Assembly: GCA_018388625.1 (NCBI GenBank)
Contig: CP074402.1
Coordinates: 2,480,001-2,544,000, forward strand
Reading direction: 5' to 3'
DNA from: Nocardiopsis eucommiae
Lineage (GTDB): Bacteria > Actinomycetota > Actinomycetes > Streptosporangiales > Streptosporangiaceae
DNA: 64,000 bases
Part shown: positions 48,525 through 58,541 of the stretch, in pieces
Layout: each line of letters opens with the position of its first letter
Numbering within the stretch: position 1 is the first letter of the stretch
Program-made: the position numbers and the translations under genes
Notes under the pieces: model-generated
What the model was told of the DNA's origin: nothing
Database searches by the model: none
Seen by the model: the letters and a program-made list of their open reading frames with translations, nothing else

Positions 48525-48526
48525 CG

Positions 48527-50101
48527 GTGGCCGAGCGCAGGGCTCTGGATCTGGACGCGCTCGCGGTCAGTGACCGCTTCCGGCTGTTCAACTTCACCCG
48601 CCGCGACGACCACGTCACCTACCTGTGGGTCCTGCGCTCCGTGGACCGCCTGCGCGAGGTCCACCAGGTGCAGGTCGGCGCGGACGAGGTCGAGTCCACC
48701 CTGCGCGAACTCGCCGCGAACCACGCCGAGGCCCCTGAGGTCCCCGCCCAGGGGCTGCGCCACCGGCTCGACGAACTCGCCACGGACGGCGTGCTGCACC
48801 GCTTCGACGACGCCTCCCGCGCGGGCACCCTGGCCAGCTATCGCAACCGGCAGTCCGTCTACCAGTTCAGCGAACTCGGGTACCGGGCCTACCACGCCGT
48901 CGAGAACCTCCTGGGCGCCCGGGTGGAGGACGTCAACCTCTCCCGCCTGGTCTTCTCCGACGTCCTGGAGGACCTCGGAGCACTGGCGGAGGCCAACCGC
49001 ACCGGTCGGGTCGAGGACGTCTACCGCCGCCTGTCCCGCCTGGACGCGGTGATGGAGGACATGGGTCGGCGCTCCGCCCAGTTCCACGTGACCCTCGGGG
49101 AGATCCTGCGCTCCACCGAGGCCTCCTCCGAGGTGTTCCTGCGCCACAAGAACGCCCTGCTCGTCCACATGTCCGACTTCATGGCGGAGCTCGACCGCTA
49201 CCTGCCCCGCCTGGACCGCGCCGTCCACGAGGTCGAGGCCACCGGCCTGTCCACCCTGCTCTCCCGCGCCGCCGAGGCCGACGAACGCCTCTTCATGGAT
49301 CGCACCGAGCGCCTGGAGGACTGGTCCCGCCGCTGGTGGGCCGTGCGCGCCTGGTTCGCCTCCGAGAGCGGGTCGCCCACCCGTGCCGCCGAACTCGGCC
49401 AGGCCACCCGCACCGCCGTCTCCGGGGTCGTCGCCCTCCTGCGGCAGATCACCGAGGCCCAGCGCGGCGGTGTCAACCGCTCCACGCAGCTGCGGCACCT
49501 GGCAGCGTGGGTGTTCGACACCCCCGACGACGGGGCCGCGCACGCGCTCATGGGCGCCGCGTTCAACAGCCGCTCCGCCCGACACCTCGGCGTGGCCCAC
49601 GAGGACGGCGACGAGTTCGCGCCCACCGACTCCTGGCACGACGCCGCCGGGGTGGAGGTGTCGGTGACCCTGTTCCGCAGCGACCGCTCACCCAACCACG
49701 GGGTCCCCAAACCGGTCCGCCGGGACACCGGGGCCCGCTCCGAGCTGCGCCGCCGCCAGACCGAGGACCGCGAGGCCGAACGCGCCTCCGCCGCGCGTCT
49801 GGTCAGCGAGGGCGCCCACCAGCGCGTCCTCGACGACAGCGACACCAAGGTGCTGCTGCGGCTGGTCACCAAAGCACTGGAGTCACGGTCGGTGTCGTAC
49901 ACGAGGCGGGACACCTCCCCGGCGGTCGTCGGCCTGCTGAAGTCCGCCACCGCCGACGACGCGGGCACCCTCATCAGGCTCGTCCGCGACGAACGGGGCA
50001 GCACCGTGCGCACCTCCCAGGGCCGGATCCACCTTCCCGGCTTCCGCGTGGAACTGGCTCCCCGCGCCGCCCGGACGACCGCTCGGAAGGGGAACCGATG
50101 A
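48527..50101 (+). CDS. jetA: Wadjet type II JetA-like protein (TIGR02677/DUF2397)
   Basis: The open frame extends far upstream, but protein-like sequence starts at GTG 48527 (AERRALDLDALAVSDRFRLF). 524 residues. It is helical with paired winged-helix segments early (FRLFNFTRRDDHVTYLWVLR, YQFSELGYRAYHAVENLLG) and a long central helical region (LHVTLGEILRSTEASSEVFL-like). It is followed, with ATGA overlaps, by a TIGR02678-like and a TIGR02680-like gene, the conserved order of type II Wadjet. JetA is the kleisin-like subunit of the SMC-type complex that senses and removes circular plasmid DNA. Family placement rests on this synteny plus length and architecture. Confidence 0.75.
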   Translation: MAERRALDLDALAVSDRFRLFNFTRRDDHVTYLWVLRSVDRLREVHQVQVGADEVESTLRELAANHAEAPEVPAQGLRHRLDELATDGVLHRFDDASRAGTLASYRNRQSVYQFSELGYRAYHAVENLLGARVEDVNLSRLVFSDVLEDLGALAEANRTGRVEDVYRRLSRLDAVMEDMGRRSAQFHVTLGEILRSTEASSEVFLRHKNALLVHMSDFMAELDRYLPRLDRAVHEVEATGLSTLLSRAAEADERLFMDRTERLEDWSRRWWAVRAWFASESGSPTRAAELGQATRTAVSGVVALLRQITEAQRGGVNRSTQLRHLAAWVFDTPDDGAAHALMGAAFNSRSARHLGVAHEDGDEFAPTDSWHDAAGVEVSVTLFRSDRSPNHGVPKPVRRDTGARSELRRRQTEDREAERASAARLVSEGAHQRVLDDSDTKVLLRLVTKALESRSVSYTRRDTSPAVVGLLKSATADDAGTLIRLVRDERGSTVRTSQGRIHLPGFRVELAPRAARTTARKGNR

Positions 50102-51546
50102 CCCGGCACTCCCGGCCCCGCGTCGAGACCGTGGACCTGGGCTCCTACCAGCAGGCCGTGCGCAGGGTCCTCACCTGCGACGTCATCACGGCGTCCCGGC
50201 CGCGCCCCGGCGTGCTCGACCAGGTCCTGTACTGGGCCGACCAGATGTCCGAGGACCTGCGCGCCCTGTTCGGGTACACCCTCGTCGCCACCACCGACCA
50301 CGTCCGCCTGGTGCGCGAACTCGACCTGCTCGACCCCACCCAGCGCCAGGCGTTCGCCCGCAGAGGCAGGCCCTTCGACCGCCGACGCCTCGCCTACCTC
50401 TGCCTGCTTCTGGCCGCCTTCCAGCGCTCCCAGGTGGAGATCAGCCTCGGTGACCTGGTCCGGGGGTTCACTCCCTCGGCCAACGAGATCGAGGGCCTCG
50501 GCTACGACCCCACCGACTCCAGCCACAAGGCGGCGCTGGTCGACGTCGCCCACTGGCTCCTGGACCGGGGCGCCCTGCACCTGTCCGACGGCTCCGTCGA
50601 GGCGTGGGCGCGCGGGGGCGACCAGGGCGACGCGCTCTTCGACATCGACCACGAGATCTGTGAGGTCCTCTTTCGACCCACGCGCCCCATCCAGCACCTG
50701 AACAGCGCCTCCGGCCTGCTCAGCGACCCCCTCGGACCGGACGCCCCGCGTGAAAGGGCAGCCCAGCGCGCCCGCCGCCTGCTGCTGGAGTACCCGGTCG
50801 TGTACTACGCGGACGTGGAGCCGGAGGTGGCGGCGGCCCTGCGCGGCAGGGGGCCCGCCGAGGAGGTGGCCCGTCTGACCGGGACCAAGCTGGAACGCCG
50901 CGCCGAGGGGGTCCTGCTGGCCGACGCCTCGGGCGCCTTCACCGACCGCGCCTTCCCGGGGCGGGGCGGCGCCGTCACGCGCACCGCCGGGCTGCTGCTG
51001 GCCCAGATCGCCACCCACTTCGAGGAGTCCTGGGCGGCCCTGGCCCGCCTGTCCGCGCCCGGACCGGTCCACGAGCACCCCGAACTGGTCGCCCGGATCG
51101 ACGCGGGGGTCCCCCGGGAGGGCGTGGTCAGCGAGCTGGCCTGGGCCGAGACGGAGCAGCCCCCGACGGTGGGCGAGCCCGCCTCGCTGCCGCTGGTGGA
51201 ACGCGAACGCCTGGAGGACATGGTCGCGGACCTCTTCGAGGAGTTCGGTGCCGCCTCCTTCACCGCCTCCTGGCAGCAGGACCCGCACGGCCTGCTCGAC
51301 GCCGCCCTGGCCCTGCTCACCGACCTCGACCTGGTCCGGCCGCTTTCGGGCGGTGTCCTGGTCACTCCCGCCGCCCTGCGATACCGCAACATCCGGGGCG
51401 CCCTGCCCGAACGCCCCGACACCGGGCTGCTGCCGTTCGGCCCCCTCGAACCGGCCGACGAGTCCGCTGACGAACCGCCTCAGACCGACCCCGACGACGT
51501 ACACCCCGCCCCGCCCGAGACTGGAACCGAGGAAACCGCGCCATGA
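50098..51546 (+). CDS. jetB: Wadjet type II JetB-like protein (TIGR02678/DUF2398)
   Basis: ATG 50098 overlaps the jetA stop; 482 residues, intact. It has typical TIGR02678 segments: RVLTCDVITASRPRPGVLDQ, ALFGYTLVATTDHVRLVREL, RLAYLCLLLAAFQRSQVEIS, LLLEYPVVYYADVEPE and LERRAEGVLLADASGAFTDR. It carries winged-helix-like pairs that bind the SMC subunit (KITE-type role). The acidic, Pro-rich C-terminus (about 455-482) is probably disordered. The stop overlaps the jetC start. Confidence 0.82.
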   Translation: MTRHSRPRVETVDLGSYQQAVRRVLTCDVITASRPRPGVLDQVLYWADQMSEDLRALFGYTLVATTDHVRLVRELDLLDPTQRQAFARRGRPFDRRRLAYLCLLLAAFQRSQVEISLGDLVRGFTPSANEIEGLGYDPTDSSHKAALVDVAHWLLDRGALHLSDGSVEAWARGGDQGDALFDIDHEICEVLFRPTRPIQHLNSASGLLSDPLGPDAPRERAAQRARRLLLEYPVVYYADVEPEVAAALRGRGPAEEVARLTGTKLERRAEGVLLADASGAFTDRAFPGRGGAVTRTAGLLLAQIATHFEESWAALARLSAPGPVHEHPELVARIDAGVPREGVVSELAWAETEQPPTVGEPASLPLVERERLEDMVADLFEEFGAASFTASWQQDPHGLLDAALALLTDLDLVRPLSGGVLVTPAALRYRNIRGALPERPDTGLLPFGPLEPADESADEPPQTDPDDVHPAPPETGTEETAP

Positions 51547-54500
51547 CCCGCAGGAGCGACCGCTTCCGGCCCAGCCGGGCCGGAGTCGTCAACGTCTGGG
51601 ACTACGTCGACGAGGAGTTCGCCTTCGCGGACGGCCGCCTCGTCCTGCGCGGCCACAACGGGTCGGGCAAGACGAAGGCGCTGGAGGTGCTGTTCCCCTT
51701 CGTCCTGGACGGCTACACGGACGCCCGCAGGCTCGACCCGTTCAGCGGCCAGAACCGCACCATGAAGTCGAACCTCCTCTACCGGGGGGACGAGTCCGCC
51801 CACGGGTACGTGTGGATGGAGTTCGCCCGCGCCGCCGACGGCGACGGCGCGGGAACCGAGACGGTCACCCTGGTCATCGGCATGCGCGCGCACCGCCACC
51901 GCGACGGGGTCAACCCCTCCTTCTTCGTCACCGACCAGCGCCTCGGCGTGGACTTCGGGCTGCTCTCCACGGACGGTCGCCCGCTCACCGAACGCCAGCT
52001 CAAGGCCGCCCTGGGCGAGGACGCCCACCACGCGACCGCCGCCGACTACCGCCGGGCCGTCGACGCGCGCCTGTTCGGGCTGGGGGAGCGGTACGTCCAG
52101 CTCCTGGACCTCCTGCTCGCCCTGCGCCGCCCCCTGCTGGCCAAGGACCTGGACCCGGAGAAGGTCTCGCACACCCTCACCGGCGGACTCAGCCCCTGGA
52201 CGACGCCCTCGTGGACCAGGCCGCCCGGGACTTCGCCAACCTCGCCGCCGTCCAGCGCCGCTTCGCCAGCGCCACCGCCGCCCACGAGGCCGCCCGGACC
52301 TTCACCGGTGTCTACGCCGACTACCTGACCGCCAACGCCCGCCACCGCCTGTCCAGGGTCGCCGCCGCCACCGAGCAGGCCGACACCCACGCGCGGACCG
52401 TCGCCGAGGCGGCCGTCGAACTCGACCGCGCCACCGAGGCGCGGGACCGCGCCCGCGAGCGCGCCGCCGAGCACTCCGGGGAGGCCCGGCGTCTGGACGC
52501 CCAGTGCACGGCCCTGCGCCAGCACGAGACCCTCCAGGACCAGCAGGCCCTCCAGGTCAGGAGGAAGGGCAACGACGGGCTCGCCCGGCGGATCGAGACC
52601 GGCCAGGCGCGCGTGCGGGCCCAGGAGGAGGAGATCACCCACCTGACCGGCGAGGCCGCCCGGGTCGCGGAACGGGTCGGGCACGAGCGCGCCCGCGCCG
52701 AGGAGCTGCGCACCGAACTCCTGGCCGCCGCCGAGCGGTCCGGGATCGTCCACGACGCGGAGGGGAGGCGGACACCGGCGACGACCTGCCCGAGACCGCT
52801 CGGGCCAGGGCCAGCGCCCGGCTCGACGACGTGCGGGCCGTCCGCGAACGGCTCACCGCCCAGGACCGTGCCGAGGACGGACGCCAACGCGCCGAGACCG
52901 CCGCCGCCAGGGCCGAGGACGCCCTCACCGGGCAGGAGGAGGCGTGCGCCGGGGCCGAGGAGGAGCTCGCCGGGCTCCGCCGCACCACCACCGAGGCCCT
53001 GGACGCGTGGTCCGCGCGGTGGGAGCTCGCCGGACCGGACACCCTGGCGGCCCTGCGGGACACCGTGGCGCGCTACGGGGAGGCGGACACCCCCACCCTC
53101 GCGCAGGTGTTCAACGAGCACCTCCACGACCAGCAGCTCCAGGCCGCCACCCGGGCCACCACCCTGGAGTCCGAGCAGGCCGCCCTGGGTGAGGAACTGG
53201 CCTCCGTCCGCCGCGAACGCGACCACATCGCCGCCGAACGCGACGACGCGCCACCCACCGAGGCCCTGCGCCCGGCCTCCCGCGACGAGCGCCCCGGCGC
53301 GCCGCTCTGGCGGCTGGTCCGCTTCGCCGACCACCTCTCCGACGACCACGGCGCGGCCGTCGAGGGCGCCCTGCACGCCGCCGGGCTGCTCACCGCCTGG
53401 ATCCACCCCGACCCCGACCTCACCCGACAGGCCCTGGACCGGGGCGAGGCCGACGCCTACTTGCTCCCCGGCGCCGGGACCACGGGGACGACCCTGGCCG
53501 ACGTCCTCGTGCCCGAGACCCAGGACCACGTTCCGAAGGACACCATCACCCGTCTCCTCGCGTCGATCCCGTTCGGAGACGGGGACCTGCCCGGTGACAC
53601 CGGGGTGGACACCGGGGCCCGCTACCGGCTGGGGCCGCTCACCGGCGCCCATCCCAAGCCCGCCGCCGAGTTCATCGGGGCGACCAACCGGGCCCAGCGC
53701 CGCCGTGAACGTCTGGCCGCCCACGACGCCCGTGTCGCGGAGCTGTCCGCACGCCACACCGAACTCGGTGAACGGCTCGCCCGCGCCCACGCACTGCTCA
53801 AGGACTTCGACCGCGCCCGCGCGGACCTGCCCGACGCCGCAGGGGTGGTCCGGGCCCTGCGCGCCGTCGAACACCACTCCACCCTCCTGTCCTCGGTCCG
53901 CGCCGCCCGTGCGGAGGCCCGGCGCGACCTCGACGCCGCCGTCGCCCAGGTCGACGCCGAGCGCCGACAGGTCCGCGCCGTGGCCGCCGAACGCGTCATG
54001 CCCACCCGCCGGGAGGACGTCGAAGCGGTCGCCCTCGCGGCGGAGACCTTCCAGGACACCGCGCGGAAGCTGCACGCCACCCGCGCCGACATCACCGAGT
54101 ACGAGCGTGACCTCACCGGGCGCCAGGACACGGTCACGCGGCTGACCGAGGCACTCGAGGGCGACCGCGTCGAGCTCGACCGGAACCGTGCCGACCACCA
54201 GCGCGAGGCCGAGGAACTGGCCACCCTGGAGGCCTCCGTCGACGCCCCGGCACGGGAACTCCTCGCACAGTTGGAGCGGGCCCAGGAGGAGCTCCGCGAG
54301 GCCCGGGCCCGCAGGGACGAGGCTGCCGAGGAGGCCTCGGGCGAACACGAACGTGTGATCAGCTCCAAGACCCTCCGCGACAGCGGCCGAGGGACCCTCT
54401 CCCAGGCACTCACCACCCTCTTCGAGCACGCCGCCGCCTTCTCCGGGCTCACCCAGCCCGCCGTGCGCGCGATCGTCGGGGTCCAGGCCACCGGCACCTG

Positions 54501-55721
54501 GCCCCTCCCCGACCAGTGGCCCGACCCGGAGGGCGCCGCACGACGCCTCCTCGCCGGCGAGGCCACCACCGTCCGTGAGGTCCTGCCCGGCGCGGCCCCC
54601 ACCCTGCTCGACGCCTTCACCGCAGCGGTCGGCGGCAAGGACGTGGGGGACACCGAGCTCCGCACCGCCGGAAACCGTATGTCCCAGGCCCTGCGCACCT
54701 TCCAGGAGGCCCTGGGGGCGATGCCGAGGGGTACCGGGTGGACCACGAGGTGGGCCCCAGCGGCCTGGTCACCGTGCACGTCAACGACGAGAACGGCCGC
54801 AACCCCGTCTCCTCCTTCGCCCGCTCCGTGGCCGAACGCGTCGAGGAACAGGGCGCCCTCCTGCGGGAGGAGGAACAGGGTGTCCTGGAGGACGAACTCC
54901 TCGGCGGGATCGCGCAGCAGGTCCACGACCGGGTCCGCGCCGCCAAGCAGCTCGTCCGCGCCATGGACCGCGACACCCGCGCCCGGCCGATGTCCTCGGG
55001 AACGCGGGTGGGCATCCGGTGGTCGCGGTCGGACGGCCTCTCCGAGCCGCAGCGGCTGGCCACCGAGCTCGTGCGGCGCGACGGCGCCGGACTCGGCCCA
55101 CGAGGCCTGGGGGAGCTCCGTTCCGTGCTGCGGCGCATGATCCGCGACTACCACGCCACCCATCCCCGGGCCAGCCACAAGCAGGTCCTGGCGGCGGTCC
55201 TGGACTACCGCGACTGGTACCGGTTCGAGCTGCGCCTGGCCGAGCCCGGCAAGGACGAGGTCACCCTCACCAAGAACAAGCACGAGCAGATGTCCGGCGG
55301 CGAGAAGTCCGCCGCCATCCACCTGCCCCTGTTCGCGGCGGCCAACGCCCTGTACTCGTCGGCGGCGCCCACCTGCCCCCGGGTGGTCGCCCTGGACGAG
55401 GCCTTCGCGGGCATCGACGACCGCTACAAGCCCGAACTCATGGGCCTGACCGTCACCTTCGACCTGGACATGTTCATGACCGGCCACGACCTGTGGGTGC
55501 ACTACGACACGGTGCCCATGGCCGCGCACTACGACATGCACCACGACAAGGCCAGTCACACCGTCTCGGCCCTGCTCATGCTCTGGGACGGGGACCAGAC
55601 CCTGGACGCGGACGCCGGGTTCGCCGGGAACGAGGAGCTCGCGGCCGAACTCCTCGGCATCACCCCCACCCGCTACGTGCCGCAGTCCACCGAGGGCACC
55701 CTCCTGGAGGATTCCGCGTGA
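51543..55721 (+). CDS. jetC: Wadjet type II JetC-like SMC/SbcC ATPase (three frame breaks)
   Basis: With single bases added at 52193-52196, 52762-52765 and 54714-54718 the product is 1,393 residues, the usual TIGR02680 length. The N-terminus has Walker A LVLRGHNGSGKTKALEVLF (about 34-52). Long coiled-coil arms (about 230-480 and 700-1,000) flank a hinge-like region containing LPGAGTTGTTLADVLVPETQ. The head closes with signature KHEQMSGGEKSAAIHLPLF and Walker B RVVALDEAFAGIDDR. It is the DNA-translocating motor of Wadjet. The stop overlaps a GTG (GTGA), as if a fourth gene followed, but that frame stops after 11 codons. Confidence 0.88.
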
Positions 55722-55753
55722 GCCCGCACGATGACCTCCACTGGGGGACCTGA
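55718..55753 (+). other. 11-codon stub where jetD should begin
   Basis: GTG 55718 overlaps the jetC stop exactly as jetB and jetC overlap their predecessors. It reads MSPHDDLHWGT and then stops. Adding a G to the run at 55743-55747 extends it by only a few codons (to a TGA soon after). No TOPRIM-type gene (JetD, TIGR02679/DUF2399) follows before the next gene. This may be the remnant of a deleted jetD. Confidence 0.4.
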
Positions 55754-55850
55754 GGGCCCGGTGACCCCCGGTGGACAAATCGGGCAGCCCGGGGAGTAGT
55801 GTTCCGTCATCGCGCCCGCGACGTGGGCGAACGTGGGGGAGAAGTACACG

Positions 55851-56802
55851 ATGACGGTCGTCAAAAGGTCGCTGACTTCGTCGGCAGGTGGTTCGCGGTC
55901 CTGGTGCTCGCCGGGGCCGTCGTGGGGTTGCTCCTCCCGGAGCAGACCTCCCTCATCACCCCGCACGTGTCCCTGTTGCTCGGGGTCATCATGTTCTGCA
56001 TGGGCCTCACCATGCGGCCCCAGGACTTCGCCGTCGTCGCCAGGCACCCCAAGGCGGTCCTCCTCGGCGTGGTCGCCCAGTACTCAGTCATGCCGCTGCT
56101 GGGCTGGGGCATCGCCCACGCGTTCGGACTGCCGCCACTGCTGGTGGTCGGCATGATCCTGGTCGGGGCCGCACCCGGCGGTACGGCGTCGAACGTGATC
56201 GTCTACCTGGCCCGTGGGGACGTGGCGCTGTCGGTCGCGATGACGTCGATCTCGACCATGCTGGCGCCGTTCATCACGCCCCTGATCGTCCTGGGCCTGG
56301 CCGGTTCGACCCTGCCGGTCTCCGCCGGTGACCTCTTCCTGTCCATCCTCCAGGTCGTGCTGCTCCCCGTCGTCGGCGGCCTGCTCCTGCGCCTGTTCGC
56401 CGACCGCTTCGTGGTCCCGCTCCTGCCGCTGATGCCGCTGGTGTCGGTGACCGGCATCGTCCTGGTCGTCTCGGGAGTGGTCGGGGCCAACTCCGACGCC
56501 GTGCTGACCACCGGTCTGCTCCTGGCACTGGCCGTCATCCTGCACAACACCCTGGGCCTGCTCATCGGCTACCTCGTCGGGTACTTCGGCCGCCTGCCGG
56601 ACTCGGCCCGCCGCGCGGTCAGCGTGGAGGTCGGTATGCAGAACTCGGGCCTGGCCGCCAGTCTGGCCACCACGCACTTCGAGCCCGTCGCCGCGCTGCC
56701 CGGCGCCCTGTTCTCGGTCTGGCACAACCTGTCCGGAGCCGCTGTGGCCACCTTCTGGGCCCGGCGGGCCCCCGGGACGCCGAGAAGCGCGAGCCCGCCT
56801 GA
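55851..56802 (+). CDS. bile-acid:sodium symporter family (BASS/SbtA-like) transporter (two frame breaks)
   Basis: ATG 55851 follows GGGGGAGAAG. One base must be added to AAAA at 55863-55866 (MTVVKKVADFVGRWFAVLVL) and one at 56769-56773 (RAPRDAEKREPA end), giving 317 residues. About nine or ten helices are visible, including LLLGVIMFCMGLTMRPQDFA, ILVGAAPGGTASNVIVYLAR and VEVGMQNSGLAASLATTHFE. The last two are the signature crossing regions of the BASS fold (A-P-G-G-x-x-S-N and G-M-Q-N-S/G). Such carriers import organic anions such as bile acids, pantoate or pyruvate-like substrates with sodium. It is a single gene, downstream of jetC with an intergenic gap. Confidence 0.87.
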
Positions 56803-56880
56803 CCGGGGCGGCTTGCCCCGTCCCCGGCGCGCGTGACAGGCTCTGCCTCCGACATCCCCCAGAGACCGAGGACGGAACAC

Positions 56881-57045
56881 GTGGCCGCCCGAAAGAAGAA
56901 GCGCAGGCCCGGACGCGGCAGGAACGACATCCGCCGGGGACCCACGCGCGACCCCGGCCCCACCGGGAACGTGGGCTGCTACTTCATGCTGTTCGCGATG
57001 CTGGCCATCGGCCTGGTCGTCCTGGCGCTGGAGCTGCTCGGCTAG
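56881..57045 (+). CDS. small single-pass membrane protein
   Basis: GTG 56881 follows GAGGACGG; 54 residues. A very basic N-terminus (ARKKKRRPGRGRND) precedes one membrane helix (YFMLFAMLAIGLVVLALELLG). Positive-inside topology puts the short C-terminus outside. Many actinobacteria have comparable tiny proteins. No function is known. Confidence 0.6.
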   Translation: MAARKKKRRPGRGRNDIRRGPTRDPGPTGNVGCYFMLFAMLAIGLVVLALELLG

Positions 57046-57829
57046 AGCGGTGGCGTTTCCTCCCGAATGTAGTCGGATCATTCGTAAAAGTGCACGTCAG
57101 AGTGCTGATTGGTTCCACGAATATCCGATTCCACACCTGTGGTTCCTGACCTCATCCGGCCACCCGTGGTCACGCGAAGTAGTCGCGCGGGCACGTCTCG
57201 GCTGTGAAGCTGTTCCCATGCGACACTTCGCCCCCTGTTCCGGCCTGCTCGTGCTCGCCCTGCTCTCGACCCCCGCCCAGTTCACCGAACGCCTCGTCGC
57301 CTCCTCTCCACCCCCGACACCACCGAGCGTCGGGGCGCCCTTCAGGTGCTCGGGCCGCCTGCGGGTGCCGCGTCCGCGTCGCCCTCCGCGCTGCGGTTAC
57401 CACTGAACGGGCCCCGAAAACCGCTGACCCCCGTCGCGGAGCGACGGGGGTACCAACTCGGGAATCTGCGGGAGAAACTCGGGGCTCAAGGACCGGACGG
57501 GTCCCGCCTGGATCGGGACCCCACGGGGAACCCGAGCCAACAGGAGCCCCGTGCGTTCCAACCCCCGTGTCGCGAGAAGCGAGTGGGAGGCTGGGACTTC
57601 CCCGAGAATCGCAAGGACTCCCGTGGTTGGAGTACCCCAAGGGTTTCGGACCATGATTCTGAAGATTTCCAGAACCATTTCCGAACCCTGCTGAACCACG
57701 ATCACAGAACAACGAACTCGGACGCAATCCATTAGAAAAGGGTCGTTTCCAGGGTTTCGACCCCCTGGAAACGACCCTGACCCCTTGCTTTCGCCGGGCG
57801 GAGTTCGGGGGAGGAGGACGAACTCGATC
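57046..57829. other. non-coding stretch, one doubtful small secreted peptide
   Basis: A 62-codon frame at 57218-57406 begins MRHFAPCSGLLVLALLSTP, which resembles a signal peptide. It has no convincing ribosome binding site and turns Arg/Pro-rich. A protein-like Pro/Ala-rich continuation exists in another frame, so a broken small secreted protein is possible. The rest holds only the terminator of the operon that reads in from the right. Confidence 0.35.
57736..57777 (-). terminator. rho-independent terminator of operon A-B-C
   Basis: A 15-bp perfect stem: 57740-57754 (GGGTCGTTTCCAGGG) pairs with 57763-57777. Read on the minus strand it is followed by TTTTCTAAT, the classic T-run. It lies 52 bases beyond the end of gene C. 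Confidence 0.88.
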
Positions 57830-58490
57830 TCACCCGCCGCCCCTCCGGCCACGCGAGGTCACACTGTTGGCCCAGGCGAACTCGAACAGCCCGAGGGCCG
57901 CGTGGTACAGCGCTCCCGAGGAGGCCAGGTGGAGACAGGGGAGTGGCGACCGTGTTCGTGCCGCCCGTAGAAGGTGAGGTAGGCCCCCGAGTCCGTGGCG
58001 ATGATCCGGAACGTGTTGGGCAGGTCGAACTGACGCAGATCGACGGCGGGACTCCGCTCCCTCACCCGGCGCATGTAGTCGGTGTTGGCTCTGACCTGTG
58101 CCCGTAACAGCTCCGGGCCGAAACCGGGATCGGTGTGAGCCAGGTCCGCGCCCCGACGGGACAACCAGGTGGCCGGGTCCGAATCGGGGTCGGGCAGCAG
58201 GACCTGGACGGGCTTGGGGGCACCCGACCACAGTGGTGTGAAGGCGTCCCGGGTGAGCACGTTGCCCCGCCCCACCAGGACCTTCACCCATCTGGCCCGG
58301 GCCAGGTCCTGGGCGAGGTCCACCTCGGACGACCCCTGGTGGCGGTACAGCCGGGTGATGCCGGTTCCGGTCAGCCGTGAGAGCAGCCCCAGCAACCACC
58401 AGCGGGGGCGACCGGTGCGCAACCACCCCCGACGAACACGAGCGCGGTGGCCAGCAGAGAACTGAGCACTCCGAGAAGGAAGGCGGTCAT
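57830..58490 (-). CDS. gene C: membrane-anchored protein, possible PLD/DUF5919-like domain (two frame breaks)
   Basis: ATG 58490, 51 bases after gene B. With single bases added at 58426-58430 and 57938-57941 it has 220 residues. An N-terminal membrane helix (TAFLLGVLSSLLATALVFVG) and an Arg/Trp-rich juxtamembrane segment (WLRTGRPRWWLLGLLSRLTG) precede a soluble domain. That domain has WVKVLVGRGNVLTRDAF, VQVLLPDPDSDPATWLSRRG, VDLRQFDLPNTFRIIATDSG, AYLTFYGRHEHGRHSP and a late GLFEFAWANS. The order resembles the DUF5919 region of some XRE proteins, itself related to PLD-like folds, but without an obvious HxK pair. Function is unknown; operon membership with A and B is clear. Confidence 0.65.
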
Positions 58491-58541
58491 GGGGGTCCCT
58501 TCGTCACGGGGCGGACCGTCGGAGGCGGGGCCGTGCGCGGT

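Noticed and set aside
47507..48526. 340-codon N-terminal extension of the JetA-like frame
   Set aside because: It runs antisense through the Mrr-like gene and a terminator; protein-like sequence starts only at 48527.
57397..57852. 151-codon minus-strand frame between the operon terminator and 57.4 kb
   Set aside because: It runs through the terminator hairpin and has no ribosome binding site or recognisable motif.
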